Shown here: piece after piece, positions 24,801-36,410 of the stretch
How the letters are laid out: every line of letters begins with the position of its first letter
Position numbering within the stretch: position 1 is the first letter of the stretch
Assembly: GCF_032854445.1 (NCBI RefSeq)
Contig: NC_088300.1
Location: 53,728,984-53,792,983, forward strand
Source: Liolophura sinensis
Lineage: Eukaryota; Mollusca; Polyplacophora; Chitonida; Chitonidae
Direction of reading: 5' to 3'
DNA: 64,000 nucleotides
The notes under the pieces: model-generated
The model's database searches: none
Seen by the model: only the letters and a program-made list of their open reading frames with translations
What the model was told of the DNA's origin: nothing
Translations under genes and position numbers: made by a program

Positions 24801-27800
24801 GTTCTATGTAGTCATGGTGAGGAACAAAGGAATTATGGGATTGCGCATGCCAGCCAAGCATTGGTTTTTAAAGTAGCAACTGAACCAGTATGAACTGTGA
24901 TCAGGACTGCGTGTATTTGCTGAACATGTATGGTCTGACATGCAGTATTTTATCATGCATATTTTAACATGCAGTATTGAAATTTAACCTGTTTGAATTC
25001 TTCAACCTTTTCAAGCGCCAGAAAGTAACATTTTGAAAATCTAAGAAAACCATGGGATGTAGAGAAAGAATTTGCACAGTTTTAGGAAGCCTGTATCTTT
25101 AGTGACACAAACAAATCATTTGAATATCAGTTTTGGTGTATTTGTATGCGTATAAATGTGCTTATATGGTCGAAATGGTTGAACATTTTCAGTATGTCCG
25201 TGTTATTAATTTCTTAGATAGAACGGAAGGTACCATTCTTAACTTATACCTAGTCCATCATAAAGCAATGAATAAATGAGATGAACTGTCTCTATTTATG
25301 TGAGACATTTCTGGTCTTAAATATATCCCAGAACACCTTTACCCATGCAAACAATCACCGAAATTGGGTGAGCTAACATCTTTGTTATGAAACCTCTTGA
25401 AAGTATCAGCATCTGACTTAAAATGAGATGTAGAAAGTGCAAGCCGCCCTGTTACCTTACCAGTCATAGTTTCAAGAGAGAATTCCTCAAACATTAGACA
25501 AAGTTACTAGGTAGTCCAATACTATTTTGGATGGTTCCAAATCTTTGTATACCTCTGAAGTGCAAGTTAAGATATGAGATCCATATGCTGAGTGTCCATC
25601 AGGCATGATGACAATAACCCACCGTGCAGATCAAAGTGTGGTTACTTCACTTTAACCCACATTGGCTATTCAGCAGGAGAAGAAATGGGTTCAAACCCAT
25701 TGGTACAACAGTTAGCAGACCACTTTCTGACATGTAGCGTTTGTTCATGATTGCCCTCCCACCAGGAGTGAAGGAGGCACGAGTTCATTTTGAGCTAAAG
25801 TTTGCAAAGCTAGAATCATTTCTGGAGAAATGACAGGCTAATAGTCAGGTTTTTGTGAACTGGATGACATGTTTGAGTCTGGTCGGGTCACCACAGTGTC
25901 TGTCTGACTGTCTGTTGGAAGCACAGTGCAATATGAAATCAACATCCTCTTGAGTGTTAGATACCATGATGGTACCGACATCACCTTCTCCTTCATTTTC
26001 TGAAGAACCTTGTGAAATTATTGCTGAACGGTGAAAATGCATAGATATCATTAATAGAAAACACATTCACAGTCACTGCACGAAGATCAGTATGGTATGA
26101 TATAAACAATTTTATCTGATAAGTTATGCGGAAAACAAACAGATCAATATTTGGCCAGACTCCGAACCAAGCCATTGCCCAGTCAAAAATTATTTCATGA
26201 ATCATTCATTCACTTTCATGAATCAAAATCTGTACTGCATGCTGTTGTCCAAATATCATTTGATTTCAACTGTTTAGTAATTTGACAATAGAAATGTAAC
26301 TATCCCTTAATAACTATCCCTTATAAATTGAAGTAACTACAATATGACTGTCTGCATGAACTCAAGCTGTTCTCGTATATGATGTTGCAAATTGATAATA
26401 AATGAGCTCTTATGGCCGTTGTTTCAGGCTTAGAAAACATGAATAGAGTTTTGTTGACCTGCCCAGAGTCTTACAACTAAGAGCATCTAAACTTACAGAA
26501 ATTCAGATTTCAAAAACTGTGCAGTTGGTCTTTATGTCACTTTCAACAATACATGTATTTCTAGTAGTACATCAAGATGAGTGTTCTGTTTATTATCTAA
26601 AATCTCTGACTTACTTGCTTGTCATTAATTGACTTTTAAAATCAGCAAATGAGAAAATGAAGAGACCCACAATTACCGGTTGAAATAATAATTATAATGA
26701 TCTTTAAGTGGAGAAGCTACAGATTTAAAGGCTCTCTGTTCTGTCCATAAAACAAAACATGCTTTTGATAGCAAATTGAGGTGACTAGTAAACTTGCATG
26801 TCTAGCAGGAAATTTTTCATTATTGTTTAGACTCTTGTCAAATCGTTTATTGATAAACCCCACAAACTTTTCTGCAACAGAGGAATCAACTGTGTCAGCA
26901 GCATCATATTCTGATACAGTGTTGTGGAGAATGTCACACCCAGTTTGAGTTGCTTCTCCAAGTTACCTTATATCTTCAGTCTTCACATGATCAAGGGCAA
27001 ATTCGAATGCAATTTATTTATCTTAATATATTGATAATAACAAGAATTTATGCTTTGGTGGATCTGCAAACATCGGGGCTTCACAGAAAAAAATGTTTTT
27101 AATCTCGGCAGAGAAATGTCTTCAAAACACACTTAAAACAACACCAAGTGAACATGTGAAAGGGTTGGAGAAATAGGGTAGAAAATCATTCTGCCTAGGG
27201 CGGTGAAAGCAGACCTTCAACAGGAGTCTGCAGTGCTGTACCCCGTCGCACTATCCTTCATTTGGTTCATCAGTTGTGATAAAGTCAATGTGTTTACATC
27301 TCTCTCTCCCGTTTAAACTTGGATCAGGCTAGAATTGCAAATACCACATTTCTTGCCAGGATCAAAGAGTTTGTCAGCCTTAGACAGGACAATATGCAGG
27401 TTCAGCCTGCGCCAAATTATCAGACATCATGCGACTGATTGTGACATGGTTGATGTGACTGAGCTTGTGAGTGGCATAATGCTGAATAAAACCACCAGTC
27501 AAAGTATTAAAGCAGTTATATGGTCTGTAGCATGGTCTGCTACAAAACCACATATATTGTCCAAAGTAAAGGTTTTGTCTGCTAAACTTAGGAGCGACAA
27601 GTTAGAACTGCCTGCTCTGAAAGCTGATGGTGCACAGATGCTGAGCACTGTTCCATATTGTTCTCACATGGTTCAATAGTGATATAACCATGAGACAGAA
27701 GAATGGTACTTGAATGCCAACACTTGAGTTACTCTTGTAAGAAATTAATTTAACTTCACAAAAAACTCTAAAATGACCCTGTATCATTATGGGGGAATGA

Positions 27801-30800
27801 ATCATTATGGATGTGTCTCTTGAGAGAAGCTAAACTTCACCTGAAATACTAAGGATATACAGGGGTTAATGAGGGTAGTGGAATATAGCACTCTACCAGT
27901 TCATCGTGTGCATCTGCACTGTAAGTCATTTATTGTTTGATGTAGCCACTGCTAAGTTCCACCTTCCCTGCCTTGTTTCAGTCTTTGACATGCATCAAGC
28001 TGTTGATGGGATGCAGGAGCGGAAACGAGGCAAAGACAGGTACTGTGGATTTCCTTGTGTGTTTGCCACTGTGACTCTCTCTCATCCTTTACTGGTGGTC
28101 AGCTCAAAGTACAGGGACATTGCATAGTAATCTTGAATCCAAGAAATAAACAAGTCAGAGGAAGCACAAGCACTCTAATTAATAGAAAAGGTTGATTCTT
28201 CTTGAGTGAAATTCACCTGAAGCTCTGTAAAGAGTTTCTTTCTTTTATTTTTGTATTCAAACTCTATTTGGGACAAAAACAATAAAAATACAAAAACAAC
28301 AGAATATTTCTTACATAAATTAGCCACAATAATGGTGTAAGTGGACAACAAAATAAACTTTGTTTGTAAATGACATGGTTAGAGTACAAATGTATTTTTC
28401 TTGCTCATTCCACAGTATCGGGACAACAAAGAAAGGCATCGGCCCTGCATATTCATCAAAGGTATGGTGATATTTCAAATATTGTGACAGTCCTCACTGC
28501 ATAATAAAAGGGAAAATTTAATGTTACTTCGTATTTTATAAAATCTCTTAATATTGTATAATGATCCATTTATTTGGGGGTGGGGTGGGGGGATTTATGT
28601 CATTACCACCCATGATCTTTGTTTCATTGCTTACTCTATTAAGTTGATCATGGTTTTCTCCTTATCATTTTTAGGCCACTCGAAATGGTATCCGTATCTC
28701 TGATCTCATGGCTGACTTTGACTTCTTCGCTGAGAGGTATGAATACTGTCTATTGCACCTGTCTACGCAGAGTTTTAAATCAGTTTCTTGAACCTTACCT
28801 CTTGCAAACTTCGTAGGCTGAATTTTTCAGTGACTTATCTTACAGGAGACATTATCAAACATGTGTTCATGTACTTCATTGCATGCATGTGAAAGTAGCA
28901 TAAAATATCACAAAAATCTCAGGGATGACTATAATATACCATGCAGATGGCCCATTTATAATTCTACATATGACTGTGTGACTGCAACTTGCCCAAAGCG
29001 CAACTTCAGCGCAAAGCTAATTTTGTTGCCCATGTATTGAAGTTTTTGCTGTATGTAACTTGTTCATGTGCTCTTCCTTGCAAGTGTGAAATGTTACACA
29101 TTACTGTACCCAGTATTTCTTTGTGTAAAATATTTTCTTTGTCTATCCGTTGGTCTTTAGGTTTCGCAATTTGGTAGCCCAGTATGAGCTACAACATGAG
29201 GATTTAGAAATTGATGTGGATGCAGAATTAAAGAAATACAAGGTCAGTCTGGTCATACCTTTTATGATGTTTCCCTTTTCATGATTTTACTTTTAAAAAT
29301 TAGTAATTATGATCTTTGATTGCAAAATTGTATGGTTTTTATTTGTTTCAAACTCATAATTAATTAATAGTTTAGCTTTAAAGTGAAATTTTACTTTTTT
29401 GCTTTTCAGGAATTTGCCAAGAGAATTGAACCCCTGGTAAAGGATACAGTAACATTCATGAGCTCTGCCATTAATGAAGGAAAAAACATTCTTATTGAAG
29501 GAGCAAATGCCACAATGCTGGACATTGACTTTGGTTTGTTTGCCTTTGTGTATTCCCACTTATAATCAGTAGATCACATCATGTAGCTCATGTAAATTAT
29601 CTCATTTAAGTAGCTCCTGAGTTTGATGAGAACTTGAGGATGGGAGGTGGCTCTTGTGTCAGTTTATGCCGTCTAATATGTGTTCAAGACCAATTGTCTT
29701 CCACCAGTATGGAGTGCAAATCTGTCTGTCACATGTGGTAAAGTTTGTCAGGGACTTGCCAAAGTTCAGTGGTTTACCCCAAGTGCTCCAGTTTCCCATC
29801 CAATTCTTGATTGTGGCCTTAAGCAACAGTCAAATAAATAAATACATGGGTATTGTGAATTTCAAATAGCTTGCAATGGACTGTTTTTCATGTACCATCT
29901 ATTTCCCCTTGGTTTCATCTATCTCCCCTTGGTTTCATCTATCTCCCCTTGGTTTCATCTATCTTCCCTTGGTTTCTCCTGACTATGATGCTGGTGGTTA
30001 AAACTCCAGTCAAATAAATACATAAATGATTATTGTACTAATCATGAAACGGTGGACATATGGATGACAAGGTGACATACACACATATTCAATTTCATTA
30101 TTAATAAATGAATTTATGTGAATCATGTAACTGAAATGACCTGTATATAGGTACTGACAATTGTACTTAAGTAAAAAATATAGTATAATAATGTAAACCC
30201 TGGTCATATATGATTTAAAAAGTTCACGATATTTCTTAAAATGTGTAATTTCAGGAAGTATGTTAATTTTAGATTGTAGATTGTTGAATCTAGAATCAAG
30301 AGCATGGATGTACAAGGTACACCACAGTGCTGGTGTATGACCTAAATGTTTTGTGAGTGCACATACACTGAAAAGTGCGACATATTACAGAAAAGGACAA
30401 AGGGTACATAGCTTTGGACACCTTTGTCAAAGGCAGAAGGAGTTTTTTTTACAAGTTTCTATTGAAACCTGTTAACATGCTTTTAAATTGTGGTACTGAT
30501 AATACCCAGTATGTTTGACATGTAATGGCATTCTGTTGTTATCTGTCATGCTCTTTGATTGCAGGGACCTACCCATATGTGACCTCGTCTAACTGCACAG
30601 TGGGAGCTGTGTGTACGGGGCTAGGCCTCCCCCCTCAGGCTATAGGAAATGTATATGGGGTAGTAAAAGCCTACACAACCAGGGTGGGGGATGGGGCATT
30701 CCCAACAGAACTAAAAGGGGTAGGTACATTGTCTGTATATCAACAAACAGGTGGAGTGTGACAGTCAAACTAAGATCAGTATTCCACTGATTTGTCAGTG

Positions 30801-33392
30801 TTTTATTTTGTATGATTAACAGTACCAACTTCATGCTTGTTTTTGTAATCAGGAACTGGGGAAAAACTGCAGATGATTGGTCATGAGGTTGGAGTGACTA
30901 CAGGTAGACGTCGTCGCTGTGGTTGGTTGGACTCCATCATGCTGAGATACTCGAATATGATTAATGGCTTCAGTGCGTAAGTGTAACCACAACAAACATT
31001 TCAAGAAACCCTGCTAAGTCAGTGTCCTGTTGTCTTCTTTGCCTTACAAGATAAATGCACTATGTACACAAAATGGCACGACATAGATTATGAAAACTGC
31101 AGTGAACGTTCTTTACAAGTTTTTGTATTCCTAATCTAGAGCCACTTTATTTCCGCAAAATGTTTGGATCCCAAACTGGGTGCTTTAACTGATAAAGCTG
31201 TGTTAAAAACTAACAAGAAAACTGAACAAAAGTATGATGGTCTATAAATAAAAATTAAGTTTTCATGAATTTCTTTATTCACAGACTTGAAAATTCAGAA
31301 ACCATCATTTTGAGTTACATTTCTAAAATTTCTTTATGCATGGTCAAAAAGTTTGAGATAAGAACCTTAAATTTTTCTTTGTAGGTATGGCCTTGCTAGA
31401 GCAATGAACCAAAAAGTGTCAGATTGAAGTGAAAAGTTGACCTTAATTCTAGTGTTGATAACTTGTTATCCCTAGTTTCAAAATTACCATTGTTTCTTCA
31501 GTATAATGTTATAAAACATCACTCGGTCAAATTAGGCGGCCTCTTTGGCTCAGGTGGTTAGAGTGCTAGCCTCTCACCAATGCTGTCGCTGTGAGTTCAA
31601 GTCAAGCTCACGCTGGCTTTTTCTTCTGGCCGTAAGTGGGAAGGTCTGCCAGCAAAAAGCAACCTGTGGATGGTCGTGGGTTGCCCCAGGTTCTGCTCGG
31701 TTTCCTCTCACGGTAATGTTGGCCATCGTTGTATAGGTGAAATATTCTTAAGTACGGCATAAGACACCAATCAAATAAATCAATCAATCAGTCAAATTAA
31801 CATCATTGGTAAAATGTCGCTGTCAGTAAATTAATAAATTAAGCACAAATTGGGAGAAGTAGGAATTTAGTTTAGAATCCCAATTTTTTTTATCTGATTT
31901 ATAGACAAAACATATATCTATATCTTACATGTAGCTCTATTGTTGGTTGACTTTTGTTAATGTCTGAAAGTGGACATAATATTACTTCACTCAGGTGTCC
32001 CAAATATTACTGTTTTTTTTTTTCCAGTTGTATTGTTGGGTTTAAGAGCATAAAAAGATACATGTACGTCATTCTATGCATTTTCGTTTTTTGAATAGGA
32101 TAGCCTTGACAAAACTGGATATCCTTGACACATTTGAAGAGGTGAAGATAGGAGTTGCGTACAGGATAGATGGAGAAATAATAGACAGTTTCCCAGGTGT
32201 GTCATCTTATCTTCAACAGGAAGATGTTGATTAAATCTGTGTAAATCTGTTAAAAATTCAAAAAATGTTGTTAGTAGTAAAGAATATTAAATATAAGATA
32301 AAGAAAAGAAGTAACCAAGGTTTGTGAGTGCTTTGCTTCAGCCATGGTAATAAACATGAAAATGAACTGAAGCCATGTTGAGTTTTAGCTTAAGTGCTAT
32401 ACCTTGTGCTTAAAAGTTAAAAGAAATCCTTGTAACTAGACAAAATTATGTGATGTACATTCAGGAGTTTTTAATGCACTTCTGCATGACTGTAGTACTC
32501 ATTTTTACAATAGTGTGGCAAGTACACACATGTAGTGCCCAGACAACTGAACACTTTTGTGAATTACAAAACTGATAACATAAGCTAACTTTATTTTACA
32601 GCTCATTACTTTCTGTAATTGTCTCGTTCCAGCTCATGACAAAATATTAAGCAAGGTGGAAGTGGATTACATCACTTTACCTGGCTGGAAAACAGCGATA
32701 GGTGATGTACGACAGTTTGAGGACCTACCTGTCAATGCTAAGAATTATGTATTGAAGATAGAGGAATTGCTGGATGTGCCAGGTAAGGTGATGCCAGTGT
32801 GCCTTGGATATTGATGATCACTGTGTTATGATGTGTCTCCTAGTCAAGCTCTGCCTGGAAGTCGACCTTGGGTCATTCCAAGAGCTTTAAAAATGGTCCT
32901 TGCCGTTGTCATATAACTGGAAAAATTTTTAAGTACGATGTTAAACCCCAAGCATACGTACATACATTCAATCAAGCTCTCACTGTTTTGACTACAGCTG
33001 TAAGTCAGGATGTTTCTAGGGTATTGGGCATAGAGTTTCGTACAAGTGAAATATTTTTCAGCACTGTGTTGAACATCAATCAAATAAATAATTATAACTT
33101 GTTTGCTCATTGCTTAGATTTAAGGTGTATGACATTCAGTACTTCAGCTATGTAGTCTTTGAAAACTACGTTTGATCATAATGTGGTGATAACTGTTGTC
33201 AAAAAAAAAAAAAAAGAGTTTTAGCCTGAAAAGTGTGAGTAATACTTTCTGCAAAACAGAGCTAAAACATATGGAATAAGTTGTTCTTCTGTATTTTACA
33301 AATACAAGTACTAATTCATTCCTTTGTGTCATGTTTCAGTGAAATGGGTAGGAGTTGGCCAGTCCCGAGCTTCAATGATTGTTAGATTTTAA
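18639..33392 (+). CDS. ADSS: Adenylosuccinate synthetase, complete, 13 exons
   Basis: Catalyses IMP + aspartate + GTP to adenylosuccinate + GDP + Pi, the first committed step from IMP to AMP; a cytosolic dimer. The exons join to 1,341 nt, 446 aa plus stop, against about 456 in human enzymes. Visible motifs: P-loop-like [11 protein letters not shown] (30-40, with D35), NNAGHTV with catalytic H63, [11 protein letters not shown] (150-160), R166 in the ATRNG segment, [14 protein letters not shown] (240-253), [13 protein letters not shown] (320-332), guanine-binding TKLD (351-354) and C-terminal KWVGVGQSR. All catalytic elements are present. The start was chosen for A at -3 and G at +4, and because it opens directly onto the conserved core. 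Exon 9 needs the downstream of two donors 4 nt apart. Which vertebrate paralogue (ADSS1 or ADSS2) it is closer to cannot be judged here. Confidence 0.97.
18807..22908 (+). other. ADSS intron 1 (4.1 kb)
   Basis: Holds a SINE B copy (20449-20587) and an A-rich tract (about 20668-20702). Otherwise AT-rich, with no recognised coding or RNA gene. Confidence 0.75.
20449..20587 (+). mobile_element. SINE family B, 5'-truncated
   Basis: Reads gggaaggcctgacagcaact, then ataatgctggcc, gaaatattcttgagtac and atcaaataaataaat: body and tail of family B without the tRNA-like head. Confidence 0.8.
22909..23011 (+). CDS. ADSS: ADSS exon 2 (catalytic His)
   Basis: 103 nt from acceptor tttgtag to donor gtaagt. 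Begins [12 protein letters not shown], with the catalytic histidine at residue 63, and ends PECISVL plus one base. Confidence 0.96.
23380..23493 (+). CDS. ADSS: ADSS exon 3
   Basis: 114 nt from acceptor tttcag to donor gtaagt. Encodes [20 protein letters not shown] and ends at [10 protein letters not shown] plus one base. Confidence 0.95.
23494..27981 (+). other. ADSS intron 3 (4.5 kb)
   Basis: No repeat family recognised with confidence. A 114-codon open frame at 27335-27679 resembles no family I know, has an AT-rich context and no splice logic, so it is not called as a gene. Introns 4-8 and 10-12 of ADSS (28040-32632) are shorter and hold only the SINE pieces listed separately. Confidence 0.65.
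27982..28039 (+). CDS. ADSS: ADSS exon 4
   Basis: 58 nt from acceptor tttcag to donor gtactg. Encodes [19 protein letters not shown] plus two bases; matches the VFDFHQAxDGxQE segment of the family. Confidence 0.95.
28416..28461 (+). CDS. ADSS: ADSS exon 5
   Basis: 46 nt from acceptor ccacag to donor gtatgg. Encodes [16 protein letters not shown], the IMP-binding loop. Ends in phase 0. Confidence 0.96.
28675..28736 (+). CDS. ADSS: ADSS exon 6
   Basis: 62 nt from acceptor ttttag to donor gtatga. Encodes [20 protein letters not shown] plus two bases; R166 is the residue that reaches into the partner subunit's active site in known structures. Confidence 0.94.
29161..29242 (+). CDS. ADSS: ADSS exon 7
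   Basis: 82 nt from acceptor ctttag to donor gtcagt. Encodes [20 protein letters not shown] then DAELKKYK. Ends in phase 0. Confidence 0.93.
29410..29533 (+). CDS. ADSS: ADSS exon 8
   Basis: 124 nt from acceptor tttcag to donor gtttgt. Encodes [12 protein letters not shown] ... [15 protein letters not shown] plus one base. The donor is weaker than the others in this gene. Confidence 0.95.
29745..29851 (+). mobile_element. Diverged SINE B fragment
   Basis: Weak match to the family B middle (gtcagggacttgcc, gtttaccccaagtgctccag) ending cagtcaaataaataaata. Similarity is low, so this is a tentative call. Confidence 0.45.
29896..29976. repeat. 20-bp tandem repeat x 4
   Basis: Four copies of catctatctccccttggttt with one or two changes, in ADSS intron 8. 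Confidence 0.92.
30565..30723 (+). CDS. ADSS: ADSS exon 9 (frame set by the second of two tandem donors)
   Basis: 159 nt from acceptor ttgcag. Encodes [20 protein letters not shown] ... [17 protein letters not shown] plus one base. The better-looking donor gtaggt at 30720 would join out of frame and stop after seven codons, so the frame requires the gtacat donor at 30724. Confidence 0.9.
30853..30976 (+). CDS. ADSS: ADSS exon 10
   Basis: 124 nt from acceptor aatcag to donor gtaagt. Encodes [18 protein letters not shown], then [18 protein letters not shown] and NGFS. Its first two bases complete the exon 9 codon. Confidence 0.95.
31535..31797 (+). mobile_element. SINE family B, full length
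   Basis: tRNA-like head with A box tggctcaggtgg (31546-31557) and B box gagttcaagtc (31593-31603). The body follows (gggaaggtctgccagcaaa, ggtcgtgggttgcccc) and the tail (aaatattcttaagtacggca, aagacaccaatcaaataaat). About 263 bp, inside ADSS intron 10, same strand as the gene. Confidence 0.88.
32099..32196 (+). CDS. ADSS: ADSS exon 11 (TKLD guanine motif)
   Basis: 98 nt from acceptor gaatag to donor gtgtgt. Encodes [20 protein letters not shown] then [13 protein letters not shown] plus one base. A second AG four bases into the exon would break the frame. Confidence 0.94.
32633..32782 (+). CDS. ADSS: ADSS exon 12
   Basis: 150 nt from acceptor ttccag to donor gtaagg. Encodes [35 protein letters not shown] and DVP plus one base. 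Confidence 0.95.
32836..32990 (+). mobile_element. SINE family A-type 3' fragment
   Basis: The 3' part reads gtcatataactggaaaaatt, then aagtacgatgttaaacccca and agcatacg, as in family A. The upstream part differs from the other copies, so this may be a subfamily. Confidence 0.6.
33040..33095 (+). mobile_element. SINE family B tail remnant
   Basis: gtgaaatatttttcagcact then aacatcaatcaaataaata: a family B tail lying just downstream of the family A fragment in ADSS intron 12. Confidence 0.5.
33340..33392 (+). CDS. ADSS: ADSS exon 13 (C-terminus, stop)
   Basis: 53 nt from acceptor tttcag to TAA at 33390-33392. Encodes [17 protein letters not shown]; families usually end SRESMIQLF, so the last residues differ slightly. 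Confidence 0.95.
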
Positions 33393-33760
33393 ACTGACTG
33401 TGTTTTTAAACAAGGTTATCTGCTGGCACATCTTGCACATGGATCACTTGTGTCAGCAGATATCCAAGATACTTTCTGGATAACATTCACACTTAATCTT
33501 TGGATGTCCACTGTGATTCTGGGATACAGATGTGATCTGTGCTTGCCTGTGTGTGATTCTGCTGCTGAAGTAAACATTGAATGTTATGATGATGATTGAC
33601 CCAAATCAACTGCTGGGAAATGGTCAGTTGTTACAATATAGAGATGGGAAGAAAAAAGTTGTGGTACAGAGTATTTTGCGCAACATGGCTACTATTCCAT
33701 TTTTGGAAGGTGATAAAATATTTTTCATATCTGGTAATGGTCAGTGATCTTATGTTTTTA

Positions 33761-33766
33761 AATAAA
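33761..33766 (+). promoter_or_regulatory. ADSS: Candidate polyadenylation signal of ADSS (proximal)
   Basis: AATAAA about 370 bp after the stop codon. Two further AATAAA sites lie at 35191-35196 and 35263-35268; the last is followed by a GT-rich stretch (tggtgtggattgt), so a long 3' UTR is also possible. Confidence 0.45.
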
Positions 33767-35779
33767 AGAGGGTGAATTTTTATTGGATCCATATTTTGTC
33801 TTATCCCTAACTTTAATGTTTGGTGTATGTGAGGTGGCATTTTAAAAGGGTAGTGAGATTACCAGTGCCATTAAATTTGTTATGTTTGAACCGTTTTGTT
33901 TGGTGGGATGGAAGGAAGGAAAGACTGTCCAGTTACTTGGTGTGTAGACCAGAAAGACTTAGGACATTATCAAACTGGTGGTTTATATTTTTCCAATCAT
34001 GGATAAAGACAGAGACAATTTTTATAATTATGTGAATTCAGAGTCAGTTCTGAAAGATTGTAGGGGAGTTATGCTTTTGATGAGTACCTAAATAATTGAA
34101 GTACATGTGAACTTATTTTTTTGCCGTTAGTAGTGTGAAATGTGCATTTCTTGCCATATATGTAGCTTGTCCCAGAGACCCTGGCAGAACGTTATACAGA
34201 TGACAGAAGTTCACGGAAAATAGGTTTTAGAAGTTAGACTGAAATACATGTAGCAAGAAAAAAAAAGACCACTTTCACAACTCTTCATGAATTCTCTTCT
34301 TTGAGCTGTTAAAATTTTTTGAAGTTACACCGCTATGTGATTTACAGAAACATTTGTATTTACAAAGTTTTGTGAAAGGGAGTCCACAGAAATAGGGTTA
34401 TCATTTTTCAATTTTTGAAATTTACCCAATTTTGTTTGCTTTAATAACAAAGTGATGTTTTCTAGCATGTTTTATATACTAGCTCTTTAATGCAGTCTCT
34501 GTTATCTTTCTGTTCTATCATTTGCAAGTTTTTGGGTATACGCTGTAAAACATGTACGTCAAGTGGGAGATATTCAGTGTATGATGGAAGTAAGAGAGAT
34601 GCCCCTGGGCTGGGATGAACACCTGTTGCTGAAATACAGCTCAAATTCTGCTGACATGAACAAGAAAACACTTGTACGCCAGATTATCCCTCTGATCTAA
34701 GTCTAATGAAAATAATGAAAAATGTTTGAATCAGATCTGTTATATATTTGTGTAAAACACTTGTGTACTAAATGGATTGTCCTGGGAATGGCTGCCAGTT
34801 GATCAGGAAATACTGGAGATCTGTTGATACGATTGGCAGTGTACAACTTACACTAAATACACATCACACGTACACATGTTTACTTACAGTGTGTATTGTG
34901 TGTTCCACTCAGGGGTTCATTTATGGATATAGTAATACAACACAACAGGATGAGAGACCTACATGCATTTATGTTGAAACTATCATATGCCAGGCTAAAT
35001 GTTGGCTTCATGAAAAAATTGTGAAATACCACTGCTTGTCTGCTGCCACCCATGCAGTGGAGAACATTATTAGTGGGCCATTGTGGCACAAAATAACTGG
35101 TCAGATAATATCTTAACTGCCATAACTTTTGTTATGTGGATTTTTAACAATTGAGGTGTTTAATGAAATATTTGTGAAGAAAAGAAAGTCAATAAAGTAG
35201 GCCTCAGAACTCTGTTGTCTCCTTATATACATGTACCATGTGTATGTGAACAAAGTTTTATCAATAAAAGATCTTCAGAACTGGTGTGGATTGTCAGTAT
35301 TTATACGTCTTGTATTCTTGTTACACTTTGTTTCTCATTTATAATGCCCCAATCTGGTAACATGGGGTTCCATTCTTGTACTTGATATAACTCAATCCTT
35401 CTGATTTCACTTTCATTTAGGTCATTTAATTGTCCCAAACCGATTCAGCAGGGCGTTTCTTTTTTATCCCATCAGCCTATTATGCCAGGTCCAAGTTATT
35501 CTTTTGTCATGAGGTCTGCCTGTGATGATGTGATAGCAACATAAGTCAAATAGCTTCCAGCTTTCATATTTGAGCTGAGCTAGGTTCATATTTATGCTGC
35601 AGTTGTTTCAATGAAAAATCTGTTTTCCATGACAACAAATTGGCAATAATGAGATTCACAGACAATATTGCAATAGAAGTCAGAGTGGGTGTTCTTCAGA
35701 TAGGGGAGAGTCTGTCTGGAGGTCTGGAGACAAAAATACTGCTTGCTGCCTTTGACGCTTTGGCCTGAGAGGTTGGAGC

Positions 35780-35830
35780 TAGGAATCGCGACTGGTTGGC
35801 TTGGTGTCAGTATAATGTGACTGGGTGGCA
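35780..35830 (+). mobile_element. Fragment related to the SINE family A core
   Basis: gcgactggttggcttggtgt then cagtataatgtgactgggtg resembles cgactggttgatccgtatca / gtataatggttcgggcgg of family A. Confidence 0.5.
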
Positions 35831-36110
35831 ATTGCCTTGCTCAGAGACAACACAGTATATATGCATATACCGATACGCATTCGTAATGATTCCTTGTCAT
35901 TTGACTGAAAAATTGTTGGGCTGTTTCAATCAAAATTCTTATTTCTACGGCACCTGACTGAAATTCGTCATTCTTAACACTATGCTTTCTAATGTTCAAC
36001 AGAGAGATTCCAAATTTGGTGTACAAGGTAATTTGTGCATGATGCTCTTTGAATGTACACTATGAAAGAGTTAATCAGAGTGCTGGTTTCTGAACAACCA
36101 ACTGAAATGG

Positions 36111-36410
36111 GTGAGTGAGTGAGTGAGTGAGTGCTTGGGGTTTAACGTCGTACTCAACAATTTTTCAGTCATATGACGACGAAGGAATCATTAGGGTGCA
36201 TGTACGTGTAATGTGCCTCCTTGTTGCAGGACGGATTTCCACCGCTCTTTTATTTAGTGCTGCTTCACCAAGACGACTTACCGAAGGCAAGTAAGTCGCC
36301 CCGCCCGAGCCATTATGCTGATACGGATCAACCTGTCGTTGCACTATCCCCTTCATGATGAACGCCAAGCGAGGAAGTTACAACTTCCTCTTTTAAAGTC
36401 TTAGTGTCAC
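36111..36410 (-). mobile_element. SINE family A, lacking the tRNA-like head
   Basis: Reverse orientation. The 3' end is a (gagt)n tract, then tttaacgtcgtactcaacaa, gtgctgcttcacc, gatacggatcaacctgtcg and aacgccaagcgaggaagt on the plus strand. It ends before the A and B boxes. Confidence 0.88.

Noticed and set aside
27335-27679. 114-codon open frame in ADSS intron 3
   Set aside because: No recognisable domain, no splice logic and no sign of selection visible by eye.
30565-30719. ADSS exon 9 ending at the gtaggt donor
   Set aside because: Joining to exon 10 from here shifts the frame and reaches a stop after seven codons; ending at 30723 restores the family sequence.
31385-31422. Possible extra ADSS exon after a ttgtag acceptor
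   Set aside because: Exon 10 joins exon 11 in frame with family-like sequence, so an insertion here would add residues absent from the family.
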